Positions 52,278 to 61,732 of a DNA stretch of 64,000 nt are shown here, piece after piece (within the stretch, counting starts at the first letter, position 1; the number at the start of each line of letters is the position of its first letter). The stretch is taken from assembly GCF_900187965.1 (NCBI RefSeq), contig NZ_FZNL01000004.1, positions 308,033-372,032 of the forward strand, written 5' to 3'. Under the pieces are notes generated by a model. It searched no databases and was not told the origin of the DNA. It saw only the letters and a list, made by a program, of their open reading frames with translations. The position numbers were made by a program, and so were the translations under genes. This DNA comes from Flavobacterium sp. ov086. Its GTDB lineage: Bacteria; Bacteroidota; Bacteroidia; Flavobacteriales; Flavobacteriaceae.

Positions 52278-55220
52278 ATGAGAAACAAATTACACACTAT
52301 TTTTTTTAAAAGAGACAAATATTGCCACATCATGTGGATCTTTTTTGCACTCTTAACCTCAAATTTATTTGCACAGCGAGGTTATTATGATGCACCATAC
52401 AAAAGGTATGAAGCAAACTTAGGTCAATTGTCTAATGGGAGTACAGTTACTTCAAAATCCTATGTTCAGGGAGATCTTCAATCGGAAGCCACAGATCAAC
52501 AATGTGTGAATATGTCTGCTAACAATGCCACAGTACAATGGACGCTTACAGAAGCCGCAGACGGACTTGTAGTTCGATACAGTGTTCCTGATGGGCAAAC
52601 GGCTACTTTGGGCGTGTATAATGGAAACACAAAACTTACAACTCTAACCTTGACTTCGACCTGGTCGTGGGAATATTTGTGGAGCAACGGAAACCCTAAC
52701 AATAACGGAATCACCAATCAAAACCCAAGAATGCGATTTGATGAAGTACGTTATAAACTTCCGGCTAAAATTGCTGTATCCGGAACTTTAAAACTGGTAA
52801 GAGAATCGGGGAATGTCCATGTGGATTTTGCAGAAATGGAACCAATCGCTACAGCCGTTACAGCTCCGGCGGGCTCCGTGACTTACACCGGAAACGGAAG
52901 TGATTTACAGACTTTTATTGATGCAAACGGTGGTAAAAAAATATTTGTTCCAAGTGGGGTTTATAACGTTAATAGAGAATTGTATTTTGGTGTTGCCAAT
53001 ACTTCATTAGTAGGTGCCGGAATGTGGTACACGCAGATTAATTTTACCAACACAAGCAGCTTAAATGGTGGATTGCGTGCCAATGCGGCAGGTATTTCAT
53101 TTACGGATCTTTATTTAACAACAAATTCAGCATCCAGAAGTAATTCTTATAAAGCTATAAATGGTGTTTTTACATCCACTTCAACGGTAAAAAATATTTG
53201 GGCTGAACATTTTGAATGCGGAGCTTGGATTGCACAATATAATACCGGAGGACCTGCAATTGCCGATGGTTTTACGGTATCACATTGTCGTTTTAGAAAT
53301 AATTATGCCGATGGAATTAATCTTTGCAAAGGAACTGCAAATGCAATTGTAGAGCATTGCAACTTTAGAAATAATGGAGATGATGATCAGGCAATTTGGT
53401 CTGCCGATGGTTTGGAATGTATCAATAATACTTTTAGATATAATACTTCAGAAAATTGCTGGCGTGCCTGCGGTCTGGCGATTTATGGCGGAAAGAATAA
53501 CAAAGCCTACAATTTGATTATAAAAGACAATTTGGAAGCGGGTATCAGAGTGAGTAATAATTTTCCGGGAGCGCCATTTAACAATGACGGAATGCACGAA
53601 ATACACGATATTACGGTAACAGCATGCGGAACTTTTAATGATACTTATAATAATCCGGTTGCTGCGGTAGATATTTTTAGCGCTACTAATGCCGGAAGTC
53701 AGGTTAAAAATGTGCAGCTTTATAGTATCGACATTTTAGATTCAAGAAATGATGCTATTTCGATTAGTAAAAGATCAGGTGATGGTATTTATAATCTTTC
53801 GTTTAAGGACATTACAGTTAACGGAACCGGTAAAGAATATCCAAATAATAATGCACTTAACAGAAATTGGGGCAGAGGATATTTTGTGCTTATAGCAGGT
53901 TCTCCTGCCGGAAATGGTACGTATTGCAACATGAATTATTCTAATAGAGGTGGTAATGCCACAGCAAATGAAGAAATTAGTGCAATTGGTACATTTTCAT
54001 GGACACAAGGTTCTAACTGTTCAAGTACATCAGTTCCGGTTTCAGGCGTAACGGTTTCACCTGCAACAGCTACTTTAGGCGTTGGCGCGACACAACAATT
54101 AACGCCAACCGTTGCTCCGGCAAATGCGACCAACAAAACAGTAACATACAGTTCTAATAATACTGGCGTTGCAACGGTAAACGGATCAGGTTTGGTTACT
54201 GCAATTGCATCCGGATCAGCAACAATTACAGTGACAACTCAGGATGGTAACAAAACCGCAACTGTTGTAATCACAGTGAGTTCATCAAATGTGGCGGTAA
54301 CAAGTGTAAGTTTAAGTCCAACAACAGCAACTTTAAGTGTTGGTGGAACACAACAATTGACACCAACAGTTCTTCCGTCGAATGCAACAAATAAAGCGGT
54401 TAGTTATGCATCAAACAATACGGGCGTTGCAACGGTTAATGCTTCAGGTTTAGTAACGGCAGTTGCTAACGGATCAGCAATAATTACGGTAACAACCGCT
54501 GACGGAAATAAAACAAGTACGGCTACAATTACGGTTAACACGGCAACAGGAAACTACTTTACTATTAAAAACAAATGGACTAATAATTATCTATATGATG
54601 CCGGTGCAAATGTTGGCTACGGAACAACTGTTGCTAATAATAATTATAAATGGGAAAAAGTAGCTGTTGATGCGACTTATTTTATACTAAAAAATGTAGG
54701 TACAGGAGATGTTATGCATATCGAAAACTTAACAGGAGCGGTGCAATGTACTGTTGCCGGTCCTGATTGGATGAGTGCACAATGGTCAACTGAAAATGTT
54801 GATGCTACATGGGTGAGAATTAAAAACAGATGGCAAACAGGAAGCATGATTCATATTGAAAACCTGAATGGTTCTGCTCAATATGCGGGAGCTCAAAACA
54901 ATTGGGATAGTGCGCAATGGCAATTTCAAAGCACTTCAACATCGAAAAAAGTTAATGGACCGGAAGTAACAGCAGAGAAAAACTTTGAAGTTAGTATTTA
55001 TCCAAATCCTTCAATTGACAAAGAATTTAATGTTGTCTTGCCAGAATTAAATGCAGATGATGTCGCAACAGTTACGGTTACGGATATTAACGGAAGAAAG
55101 GTTTTGCTAAACAAACTTAATGCTTCTGCAAAAATCAATCACAACTTGGGTAGCGGAATCTATATTGTTACCATCAGTTCAAATAGTTATAATGTTTCTA
55201 AAAAACTGATTGTCAAGTAA
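52278..55220 (+). CDS. Secreted GH87-like glucanase with Big2 domains and T9SS sorting tail
   Basis: A 980-residue secreted protein. After a signal peptide (ending LFAQ, about residue 33) is a carbohydrate-binding-like beta-sandwich (about 38-190), then a right-handed beta-helix (about 200-580). NNGDDDQAIWSADG (Asp368-Asp370) resembles the clustered catalytic aspartates of GH87 alpha-1,3-glucanases, an assignment I hold at moderate confidence. Two bacterial Ig-like group 2 domains follow (about 590-670 and 675-755), then a ricin-like domain with repeated MHIENL/MIHIENL motifs (about 757-895), and a C-terminal T9SS sorting domain (VSIYPNPS to KKLIVK). It would be exported to act on alpha-glucan of fungi or biofilm. 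Confidence 0.8.
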   Translation: MRNKLHTIFFKRDKYCHIMWIFFALLTSNLFAQRGYYDAPYKRYEANLGQLSNGSTVTSKSYVQGDLQSEATDQQCVNMSANNATVQWTLTEAADGLVVRYSVPDGQTATLGVYNGNTKLTTLTLTSTWSWEYLWSNGNPNNNGITNQNPRMRFDEVRYKLPAKIAVSGTLKLVRESGNVHVDFAEMEPIATAVTAPAGSVTYTGNGSDLQTFIDANGGKKIFVPSGVYNVNRELYFGVANTSLVGAGMWYTQINFTNTSSLNGGLRANAAGISFTDLYLTTNSASRSNSYKAINGVFTSTSTVKNIWAEHFECGAWIAQYNTGGPAIADGFTVSHCRFRNNYADGINLCKGTANAIVEHCNFRNNGDDDQAIWSADGLECINNTFRYNTSENCWRACGLAIYGGKNNKAYNLIIKDNLEAGIRVSNNFPGAPFNNDGMHEIHDITVTACGTFNDTYNNPVAAVDIFSATNAGSQVKNVQLYSIDILDSRNDAISISKRSGDGIYNLSFKDITVNGTGKEYPNNNALNRNWGRGYFVLIAGSPAGNGTYCNMNYSNRGGNATANEEISAIGTFSWTQGSNCSSTSVPVSGVTVSPATATLGVGATQQLTPTVAPANATNKTVTYSSNNTGVATVNGSGLVTAIASGSATITVTTQDGNKTATVVITVSSSNVAVTSVSLSPTTATLSVGGTQQLTPTVLPSNATNKAVSYASNNTGVATVNASGLVTAVANGSAIITVTTADGNKTSTATITVNTATGNYFTIKNKWTNNYLYDAGANVGYGTTVANNNYKWEKVAVDATYFILKNVGTGDVMHIENLTGAVQCTVAGPDWMSAQWSTENVDATWVRIKNRWQTGSMIHIENLNGSAQYAGAQNNWDSAQWQFQSTSTSKKVNGPEVTAEKNFEVSIYPNPSIDKEFNVVLPELNADDVATVTVTDINGRKVLLNKLNASAKINHNLGSGIYIVTISSNSYNVSKKLIVK

Positions 55221-55278
55221 TTTATTAAGATATAGTAAATTATAATATTCGGGTTTCTTATTGAAGATTATACATTAC

Positions 55279-55310
55279 AAACCTCCAAAGTCATTTGATT
55301 TTGGAGGTTT
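55279..55310. terminator. Bidirectional rho-independent terminator
   Basis: A perfect 11-bp stem (AAACCTCCAAA at 55279-55289 with 55300-55310) and a 10-nt loop separates the GH87-like gene from the convergent hypothetical gene. Confidence 0.88.
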
Positions 55311-55355
55311 CTTGGTTTGATGTTTTTTTATCAGAATCAAATATTTAGTGTGGTT

Positions 55356-55742
55356 TTATTGACTTGGATATTCTTTTAGCTCTTGTAATGTTTTCCAATC
55401 GACAGTTTTAATTTCTTTTGCTTTTTGTTTGAGATTTTCAATTCCCAGATTAGTTAACCAGTTTTCTATTTTGTCATCAATTTCAAAAAAATCTAAATGT
55501 ATCGATTCTTTTGAATCTACTTTATCCCGAATTCCAATTGCAGGATAATATTGTCCTAAAAAGTTACAAAATGAAACCAAAAACACCTCAATGGCATCAG
55601 GATCAATATTTAAAATAGTTGGAATTTCACCTCGAATGTATTCGAAACACGATATTATAAGATCATAATCCCCATCTATTTGGTCATAAATATCAGGCTC
55701 AATTGGCATAAAACCTTTTCTACTATTCTCGTTAGATTCCAT
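55356..55742 (-). CDS. Hypothetical acidic protein
   Basis: The 128-residue protein is soluble and acidic, with predicted helices, no signal peptide and no motif I recognise. Features such as DYDLIISCFEYIRGEIP and DPDAIEVFLVSFCNFLGQYY suggest a small globular domain. It lies 72 bp downstream of the methyltransferase gene on the same strand and may be its co-transcribed partner or an immunity/antitoxin-like protein; neither is shown by the sequence. Confidence 0.65.
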   Translation of the reverse strand: MESNENSRKGFMPIEPDIYDQIDGDYDLIISCFEYIRGEIPTILNIDPDAIEVFLVSFCNFLGQYYPAIGIRDKVDSKESIHLDFFEIDDKIENWLTNLGIENLKQKAKEIKTVDWKTLQELKEYPSQ

Positions 55743-55814
55743 ACTAATAATTTGTTTTTGGTTTCTTCGGTTTTTGTAATTTTCAAATGATTTATGTAAC
55801 TGTCAGGAATAATT

Positions 55815-57422
55815 TTAATGTCCTTTCAATAAATTGATACTAACCGTAGCAATGTCAGCATCTGGAAATCGTTTAAAAATTGATTTATCCGGAAACAATC
55901 CTGCTTCGGCAGCGACATTATTAAAGACATCTATTTCAACAATATATTGGTCAGAAAAACCGTGAGTAGCATCGTAAGCTGTTGCGGGAGTTTTTCCTAA
56001 ATTACCGGCGGCAAGTTTTGGGTTTATCGTGTGTAACTCAATCAGGAGTAAACCAAATTTGCGAACATATGGTGACCATTTTTGTAAATGTTCCAATAGA
56101 TTATCTTCTACAAGATTGTTGCTGATTCTTTTTCCTCTGTAAGCAAATGCACCGCTAGATTTACTGATTCTGTCTTTGTCGATATGTTTCGGATCAGTCC
56201 AAATTCGGTTGTGATCTAGAAAAGTCCTTACGTTAAGTAAATCTTTCAGGTCAATATTATAATTTTCTTTCAAGTCATCCGAAAGTAAATCCGGGCGTCC
56301 AATGTCTCCCCAAATTACCTTTGCCCAAATATCTGCCTTTATAAGATTTGCTCTCGTTACTTTCAGCGCAGCCTGATTATAATCTGCTCCAACCAAAAAT
56401 AACGGATATTCATCGAGCATTTTTCCGCGTAAAGTCTGCCTGTCGATTACTTCAAAAATATGTTGCAGAAAAGCACCATTGCCACAACCCATATCGAGGA
56501 TTCCTTTGGGCTGTTGTTCAATGGGTAAATTAAAAAGTTTAACAATAATCTCGTCTACAACTTTAAAATAAGTATCGTGAGCACCACCGCTTCCCCAAAC
56601 ATTCATTTCGCGATCAACGTGAATTTCGTTTTCACCGTCGGTTATCATTCTTAATGCGGCAGGATCTCCAAAAATTAATTCTTCAATTTTGGCAAATGTT
56701 GGTAAATAAGAAACCGTAACACCATAAGCACTGGCTCTTTTTGCGAAAAACAAACCGTCTTCGGTAAATTGATAATTGCCTTTTTTTTCCAGAAACCATC
56801 CAAGATGCACAAAAAAGTCTAATATTTTCTTGAAGTTTTCAGGAGATTTATGAAATTCTTCGGGCTTAAAAGAAGTTTCCATAAAATACTTATGAAACAT
56901 TCCTTTCATTGCCAAACGAACTATTGTTGGTCCAATTAAATATCCCTCAATATGTTTTAAAATCTGATCCTGAATACTGTTTATCAAGGCATCATCAGAA
57001 GGTTTAATTTCGTAGTTTTTTTTATATTTTTCAAAAATAATGTTGAGCTTTTCAAACGGTTCATCTTCGAAAAGACGTGAATGAAACTGAATAGAAAACT
57101 GAAGTAAATCGACAACATCTTCATAAAGATAAAAGAGTGAAAAAGCTATTGCTGTCTTTTCATTTACAGAAATCTTAATTTCCTGTGTTTGGTTGTTTAC
57201 TTCGTAATCTAAAAAACCCTGAGAAGCCAAAATCCGCAAACCAACATTCAGATAACCTTCATTTGCCTTAAAAACATTTACGAGCTCAGTTAATTGTACC
57301 TGCTTTTTGTTGAGGATAAACTCTAAAACTGCATTGTTTTTAAGCGCTATTGCTACCGGAGCAATGGCTAAACCGTCAAGATGTCTAAAAATGGAGCTTC
57401 GAAGTTGTGATTTATCTGTCAT
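55815..57422 (-). CDS. Class I SAM-dependent methyltransferase with N-terminal winged-helix-like region
   Basis: A 535-residue protein. Residues 1-250 form helical/winged-helix-like domains typical of O-methyltransferases and polyketide-associated enzymes. The SAM-binding motif GILDMGCGNGAFLQHIFEVI (about 305-325) is followed by VGADYNQAALKV and VIWGDIGRPDLL. The C-terminal part (RTFLDHNRIW, FGLLLIELHTINP) is typical of methyltransferases tied to natural product pathways. The substrate is unknown and no biosynthetic genes adjoin. Followed by a hypothetical gene on the same strand. Confidence 0.82.
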   Translation of the reverse strand: MTDKSQLRSSIFRHLDGLAIAPVAIALKNNAVLEFILNKKQVQLTELVNVFKANEGYLNVGLRILASQGFLDYEVNNQTQEIKISVNEKTAIAFSLFYLYEDVVDLLQFSIQFHSRLFEDEPFEKLNIIFEKYKKNYEIKPSDDALINSIQDQILKHIEGYLIGPTIVRLAMKGMFHKYFMETSFKPEEFHKSPENFKKILDFFVHLGWFLEKKGNYQFTEDGLFFAKRASAYGVTVSYLPTFAKIEELIFGDPAALRMITDGENEIHVDREMNVWGSGGAHDTYFKVVDEIIVKLFNLPIEQQPKGILDMGCGNGAFLQHIFEVIDRQTLRGKMLDEYPLFLVGADYNQAALKVTRANLIKADIWAKVIWGDIGRPDLLSDDLKENYNIDLKDLLNVRTFLDHNRIWTDPKHIDKDRISKSSGAFAYRGKRISNNLVEDNLLEHLQKWSPYVRKFGLLLIELHTINPKLAAGNLGKTPATAYDATHGFSDQYIVEIDVFNNVAAEAGLFPDKSIFKRFPDADIATVSINLLKGH

Positions 57423-57492
57423 ATAAAAAGATTGAATGTTTACTAAAAATAGTATTTTTTTTTAAACTGAGGAACTATGAGTGTCAGAGCGT

Positions 57493-58305
57493 CTAAATAC
57501 TATGTTCTTTCTGCGAATTGATGCTGTTTTTATTTGTTTTTAAATTATACAGAACAGCCGAAAAAGTTAAGAAGATTAGTGTAGTAATGATTGATCCTTC
57601 GAAACCAAATTCGCTACCACTCAAAACAGAAGGTTCTTTTGGAATGTATTTTAAAATGCTTGTAATTTTTGCCCCACTAATATTACTTCCCAAAATACAG
57701 CCCATTGAGAAATTCCAAAAAGCATGTACAATCGTAACTAGAAAAACCGAATTACTTTTTAAATATATTATACTAAAAAAGATACCTGCAATTATAATAT
57801 TAAGAATACCAATGATGGTGATATTTGGATTAAATACATGAAAAATGCTAAAAAAGACAGAGATTAATATCACTTTTTTCATTGTAATATTATTAGCTAA
57901 TAATGTATAAGGTATAAATCTAAATAATATCTCCTCCAATAATGCTGAAAGAAATATCATTATAAAGTAATAAATAATATTAATATCCCAGTTGTAGTAT
58001 TCAGTAACTTCGATTAGCCTAAAACCAATTAAAGAAAAATATACTATAAATGGCATCGAGAAAGAAAATATAATCAAACTGGTATAGAAGAACTTATTGA
58101 TAAAATTAGCTTTAAAAAGCCCAAATAAGTCGTTTTTCCTGAATAAATACAAGATATATAGTAGCTGAGGAAAAAAAGTAGAAATCCAAATTCGATAAGT
58201 GAATTCATTTTTTTTTAAATCAGGAAAAGCAATAAAAAGAAAGGGGATTGAAATAAAAGAAATATACAAAAATGCCTTGATGTAAAAATTAAATATTTTT
58301 TTCAT
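57493..58305 (-). CDS. CPBP-family intramembrane metalloprotease
   Basis: A 270-residue protein with about eight membrane segments and the CPBP (CAAX protease/bacteriocin-processing) motifs: EEILFR (Glu124, Glu125, Arg129), FSIFHVF (His156) and VHAFWN (His194, Asn198). CPBP proteins serve in bacteriocin maturation or self-immunity. It is the last gene of a minus-strand bacteriocin operon, 20 bp after a small membrane peptide and downstream of a decayed relative, which fits an immunity or processing role. Confidence 0.92.
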   Translation of the reverse strand: MKKIFNFYIKAFLYISFISIPFLFIAFPDLKKNEFTYRIWISTFFPQLLYILYLFRKNDLFGLFKANFINKFFYTSLIIFSFSMPFIVYFSLIGFRLIEVTEYYNWDINIIYYFIMIFLSALLEEILFRFIPYTLLANNITMKKVILISVFFSIFHVFNPNITIIGILNIIIAGIFFSIIYLKSNSVFLVTIVHAFWNFSMGCILGSNISGAKITSILKYIPKEPSVLSGSEFGFEGSIITTLIFLTFSAVLYNLKTNKNSINSQKEHSI

Positions 58306-58325
58306 TTATTGCTATTTATTGTTGC

Positions 58326-58475
58326 TTATTGGTTAATATAAAATAAAGCTTTACCTAATATTTCTCCTAAAAAATAAAAGCAAAAGATGAAAAATAATGA
58401 AGTATAAAGGATAATTAGCGGCTTTTTATATTTTTTACCTAGAAAATATTTTTCAAATATATTTTGATGTTTCAT
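58326..58475 (-). CDS. Small membrane peptide (49 aa) in the bacteriocin operon
   Basis: ATG at 58475 opens a 49-codon frame ending in TAA at 58326-58328. The product has a basic N-terminus (FEKYFLGKKYKKP) and one hydrophobic helix (about 20-40), followed by a short tail. It lies 20 bp before the CPBP gene in the same direction. It could be a small immunity or transport helper. No homologue is recognised, but its composition is clearly that of a membrane protein and not random AT-rich DNA. Confidence 0.6.
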   Translation of the reverse strand: MKHQNIFEKYFLGKKYKKPLIILYTSLFFIFCFYFLGEILGKALFYINQ

Positions 58476-58528
58476 AAAATCTTTTTTTTAATTATTAATA
58501 TATAAATGCATCTTCTGAGTTTCAATTT

Positions 58529-58890
58529 CTAAATAGAATGTTTAATCTTTAATTTTTTTTCTCTTTTATTAAAATATACAATTATAAAAAGAGTGGCGAA
58601 GGTTATTATAATTAAACAATTCTGAATAAAAAAAATTATGAGAAGTAGGTTTTTATTATAAAAACAATACCATTATATATAGTGTGAGCAATTAAAGCTA
58701 TTAGTATTGCATGTTTTTGATTCTTGCCTCTCGTATATAAAAAAGCAAATATCAAACCTCACACAAAAGCATACAAGAAATAAAAAATATTGTATAAATG
58801 CGATGATGCAAATAGAAAAGCAGACAAAATACAACAGTATTCCATTAAATCTTGTGAGAGTAGAGGTGATTTTGATGCCTTTTTATCTTG
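58529..58890 (-). pseudogene. Decayed CPBP-family protease gene
   Basis: Reading the minus strand, conceptual translation gives CILSAFLFASSHLYNIFYF (with the His of the second CPBP motif), a premature TGA at 58759-58761, then GLIFAFLYTRGKNQKHAILI and ALIAHTIYNGIVFI (the H...N motif). A shift at an A5 run near 58655 leads into LLLIIFFIQNCLIIITFATL and a tail ending at a TAG at 58529. The N-terminal EExxxR part is missing. The order of motifs matches the CPBP fold, so this is the remnant of a second CPBP gene between the exporter and the intact CPBP gene. An open frame on the plus strand at 58707-58934 is a shadow. Confidence 0.7.
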
Positions 58891-58892
58891 TT

Positions 58893-61040
58893 TTAGTTCC
58901 AATACTCACTATAAAAATTTTTAGTTTCCATTAATTCTAAATGATTTCCTGATATAGAAACTGTTTTATCTTCCAGAATATAAATTGTATCAGCAATATT
59001 TTTCATCATATTTAAGCGATGCGAGATAAAAAAAATAGCACATTCTTTTTTTATTTTTTGCAAGAGGTTTATAGTGAACTGTTCTGTATTTCGGTCCATT
59101 GCTGCAGTAGCTTCATCAAGAATTAGTAGTTGTGGTTTTTTGTATAAAGCTCTTGCCAGAGCTATGATTTGTTTTTGACCTCCTGATAAATTAATTCCTT
59201 CCTCACCAACAATTGTTGTTAAACCTTGTGGCAATTGACTGAAATAGAAATCAAAACTATACTCTTCTAGGAATTTTATGAAGTTTTCTGGCGTTTCATC
59301 TTTACCAAGTAAAATATTATCGATAACGGTTCCATTAAAAACAGTAATTTCTTGAGGAATTACAGACAATAAATTTCGATAAGAACGTAGACTAATTTCT
59401 TTAAGAGAGTATTTATTATTTAGGATAATATTTCCATTTTCAAAATTATAGAAGCGCTGTAAGATTTGACCTAAAGTACTTTTTCCGCTTCCGCTTTCTC
59501 CAACAATTGCAATGAATTTTCCTTTTTCCATTTCTATATTTATATCGTGAAAAAGCTCACTTCTTCCTGCAAACCGGAATGAAAGATTCTGTATTGAAAT
59601 ATTATCAATTTCAAAAATCTCTTTTCCCTCTTCGTTTTCTTTTTCTATCGATGCAAATTCATACATTCTGTTAAAGGCAATTTTAGCCTCATTTATAGGG
59701 ATAGATATCAAGGCTAAATTTGCAATGGAGGGCAATAAAGCACCTACAATACCTAAAATTGCCATTAATTCACCAATTTTAATTTCATTACTAAAAACTT
59801 GAACAGAAGTATAAATTAAAATGCTAATAGAAAAAATAACACTTGCTAAACCTGATTGCCAAGATAAGTCAATATTAATTTTGCCAAGATTAAATTTTTT
59901 CTGTTGAAAGTCAGCAAAAATATATTCATTTATTTTATTAAAAACAGATTGCTTATTATCATTTTTTATGGTAGCAATTCCTTGAATAGTGTTAATATAA
60001 TTACTTTCATTAAGGGCGTAACTTTGCATAACTTCTTTTTGCAAAAACATTATTTTTTTGTTCTTGCTGTAAATTATAAAAAAATAAATAGGCAAACTTA
60101 ATAAAGACATTAATCCAACTTTCCAGGAATAACCAAACAAGAATACTAATGAAATTATAGCAACTAAAATATCAATAATTAAAGTACTAGTCAGCATTTT
60201 TATTACACCCTGTACACGTTGCACATCGTTTAATCGCGCAACAAGCTCTCCTATTTGGCGAGTATCAAAAAAAGGCTTAGGTAATTGTAAAAGTGAAGAG
60301 AAAAATGATTTATTTATTCGATTATTAAAGTCTTTAGACTGTTGTAGTAAAAAGTATTCCCTTAGAACTGCTATTCCTACTTTAGCCAAAAGTAAAACTA
60401 CCAATAAAGAAATTCCTGAGATAAGCTTTTTAATATTATTTGAAGGTAAAATATCATCTATCAGTTTTTGAGAAAACAATGCCATTGACATTCCCAAACC
60501 AGCAATAAAAACGCCTAATAAAACAGAAATACAAATAATTTCATAATCTTCTTTTAGTAAGTCAAGAAACCATTTTTTTTGAGCATTTTTATCTGTTTTT
60601 TCAGTTATAAAATTTTCATTTGGTTCAAGCGTTAAGCAAGTTTTTGAAATCCAAATTGTTTCTAATTGTTCTATTGATAAATTGTAAACACCTTTTGCGG
60701 GATCTCCAATCAAGAAACCTTTACTTTCATCATATTTATAACAAACAATATAATGTTGCAGTTGGTTATCTACTATCACATGAAGAATAACAGGCTGTTT
60801 GTAGTCGATCAGTGCTTTTATATCTGCCTCACAACCTTCTGCCTTAAAACTTAATTTATTTGCAGCTTGGTACAAACCTAGTATCGTGGTACCTTGTTTT
60901 GTTGTTCCGCTTATTTCGCGAAGTTTTTCAATGGACTGATTCCCGTTATATAATTTTATAATCGATAATAAACAAGCTACACCACAATCAGATTGATCTA
61001 ATTGTAGTGTATGCGTTTTTTGGATTTGTTTTATCTTCAT
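58893..61040 (-). CDS. Peptidase-containing ABC transporter (C39, bacteriocin exporter)
   Basis: A 715-residue PCAT that removes double-glycine leaders and exports the peptide. Residues 1-140 are a C39 peptidase: Cys19 in LDQSDCGVACLL, His96 in LQHYIVC and Asp113 in IGDPAKG. A six-helix membrane domain (about 165-450) and the ATPase follow, with Walker A GESGSGKSTLGQ, signature LSGGQKQIIALARAL, Walker B LLILDEATAAMD and H-loop ISHRL. Its substrate is almost certainly the GG-leader peptide at the head of this operon. Confidence 0.96.
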   Translation of the reverse strand: MKIKQIQKTHTLQLDQSDCGVACLLSIIKLYNGNQSIEKLREISGTTKQGTTILGLYQAANKLSFKAEGCEADIKALIDYKQPVILHVIVDNQLQHYIVCYKYDESKGFLIGDPAKGVYNLSIEQLETIWISKTCLTLEPNENFITEKTDKNAQKKWFLDLLKEDYEIICISVLLGVFIAGLGMSMALFSQKLIDDILPSNNIKKLISGISLLVVLLLAKVGIAVLREYFLLQQSKDFNNRINKSFFSSLLQLPKPFFDTRQIGELVARLNDVQRVQGVIKMLTSTLIIDILVAIISLVFLFGYSWKVGLMSLLSLPIYFFIIYSKNKKIMFLQKEVMQSYALNESNYINTIQGIATIKNDNKQSVFNKINEYIFADFQQKKFNLGKINIDLSWQSGLASVIFSISILIYTSVQVFSNEIKIGELMAILGIVGALLPSIANLALISIPINEAKIAFNRMYEFASIEKENEEGKEIFEIDNISIQNLSFRFAGRSELFHDINIEMEKGKFIAIVGESGSGKSTLGQILQRFYNFENGNIILNNKYSLKEISLRSYRNLLSVIPQEITVFNGTVIDNILLGKDETPENFIKFLEEYSFDFYFSQLPQGLTTIVGEEGINLSGGQKQIIALARALYKKPQLLILDEATAAMDRNTEQFTINLLQKIKKECAIFFISHRLNMMKNIADTIYILEDKTVSISGNHLELMETKNFYSEYWN

Positions 61041-61057
61041 TATATTTTATTGGAGAT

Positions 61058-61567
61058 TTATTTTTTTATCAAAACTTCGATTTGGGTCTGACCTTTTATT
61101 TTTTCAATTAGTTTTTGTTTTTTATTATAAAGTACTAAACTCGGTAGTGACTTTACATCAAAAGTAGAAGCGAAAGTAACTTTGTTATCAGATAAAAAAT
61201 AAATGTTGTCATAAGTGGTTAATTGATATTTCTGGGCAAATGTTTTGATAGTTTCTGTTTTTTCAAATGAGACGAAAATTAATTGGAAATCACGTAAGGA
61301 TTCCATGTTTTCTTTAATCATTTTGGCTTCTTCGTTACAAAACTCGCACTCTGTATTAAAATAAATAAAAATAGTTGCAGTTTGTTTTTTTAAGTTTTGA
61401 TTGGTGAAGATTCCTCCATTTATGTTTTGAAATGAAAATTTAGGGATGTTTTTTATATTTTTTTCAATCTCCTTTTTATGTTTTATTTGAGACACAATTA
61501 AGTAACTTAGAATAAGGAGAGTAGCAATGAATGTTATAAGAAAAATACCTTTTAGTTTTTTTTTCAT
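61058..61567 (-). CDS. Membrane-anchored thioredoxin-like protein (TlpA/redoxin type)
   Basis: A 169-residue protein with an N-terminal membrane anchor (about 7-27) and a periplasmic thioredoxin fold with Cys74 and Cys77 in NTECEFCNEE and the cis-Pro in SLPSLVLY. It should catalyse disulfide exchange. It lies between membrane proteins and the exporter in the bacteriocin operon, 17 bp before the exporter gene and overlapping the upstream gene by 4 bp. The mature bacteriocin has two cysteines (37 and 81 of the precursor), an obvious client. Confidence 0.88.
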   Translation of the reverse strand: MKKKLKGIFLITFIATLLILSYLIVSQIKHKKEIEKNIKNIPKFSFQNINGGIFTNQNLKKQTATIFIYFNTECEFCNEEAKMIKENMESLRDFQLIFVSFEKTETIKTFAQKYQLTTYDNIYFLSDNKVTFASTFDVKSLPSLVLYNKKQKLIEKIKGQTQIEVLIKK

Positions 61568-61731
61568 TTTTCTGTCCCTTTATTTAGAATAACTGATATT
61601 ATAAGGCAAATCATTGCAATAGTTCCTATAGAAGTTTGAAGAATATCTCCATTATAAAAGAAATATCTAATAATATGGGCAATAAGCATTATAATGCATG
61701 CAAAAAGAAATATTTTTCTGATTTTAGACAT
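61564..61731 (-). CDS. Small membrane protein in the bacteriocin operon
   Basis: I choose the Met at 61731 (55-residue product) because it starts one base after the upstream gene's stop; a longer frame to 61809 would overlap that gene by 77 bp. It has two hydrophobic helices (about 5-22 and 32-50). It overlaps the thioredoxin-like gene by 4 bp. No family recognised; probably an accessory or immunity protein of the peptide exporter cluster. Confidence 0.65.
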   Translation of the reverse strand: MSKIRKIFLFACIIMLIAHIIRYFFYNGDILQTSIGTIAMICLIISVILNKGTEK

Positions 61732-61732
61732 T

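Noticed and set aside
58707..58934. Plus-strand frame of 75 codons beside the exporter gene
   Set aside because: Lies antisense to the decayed CPBP gene and the end of the exporter gene, with no signal of its own.
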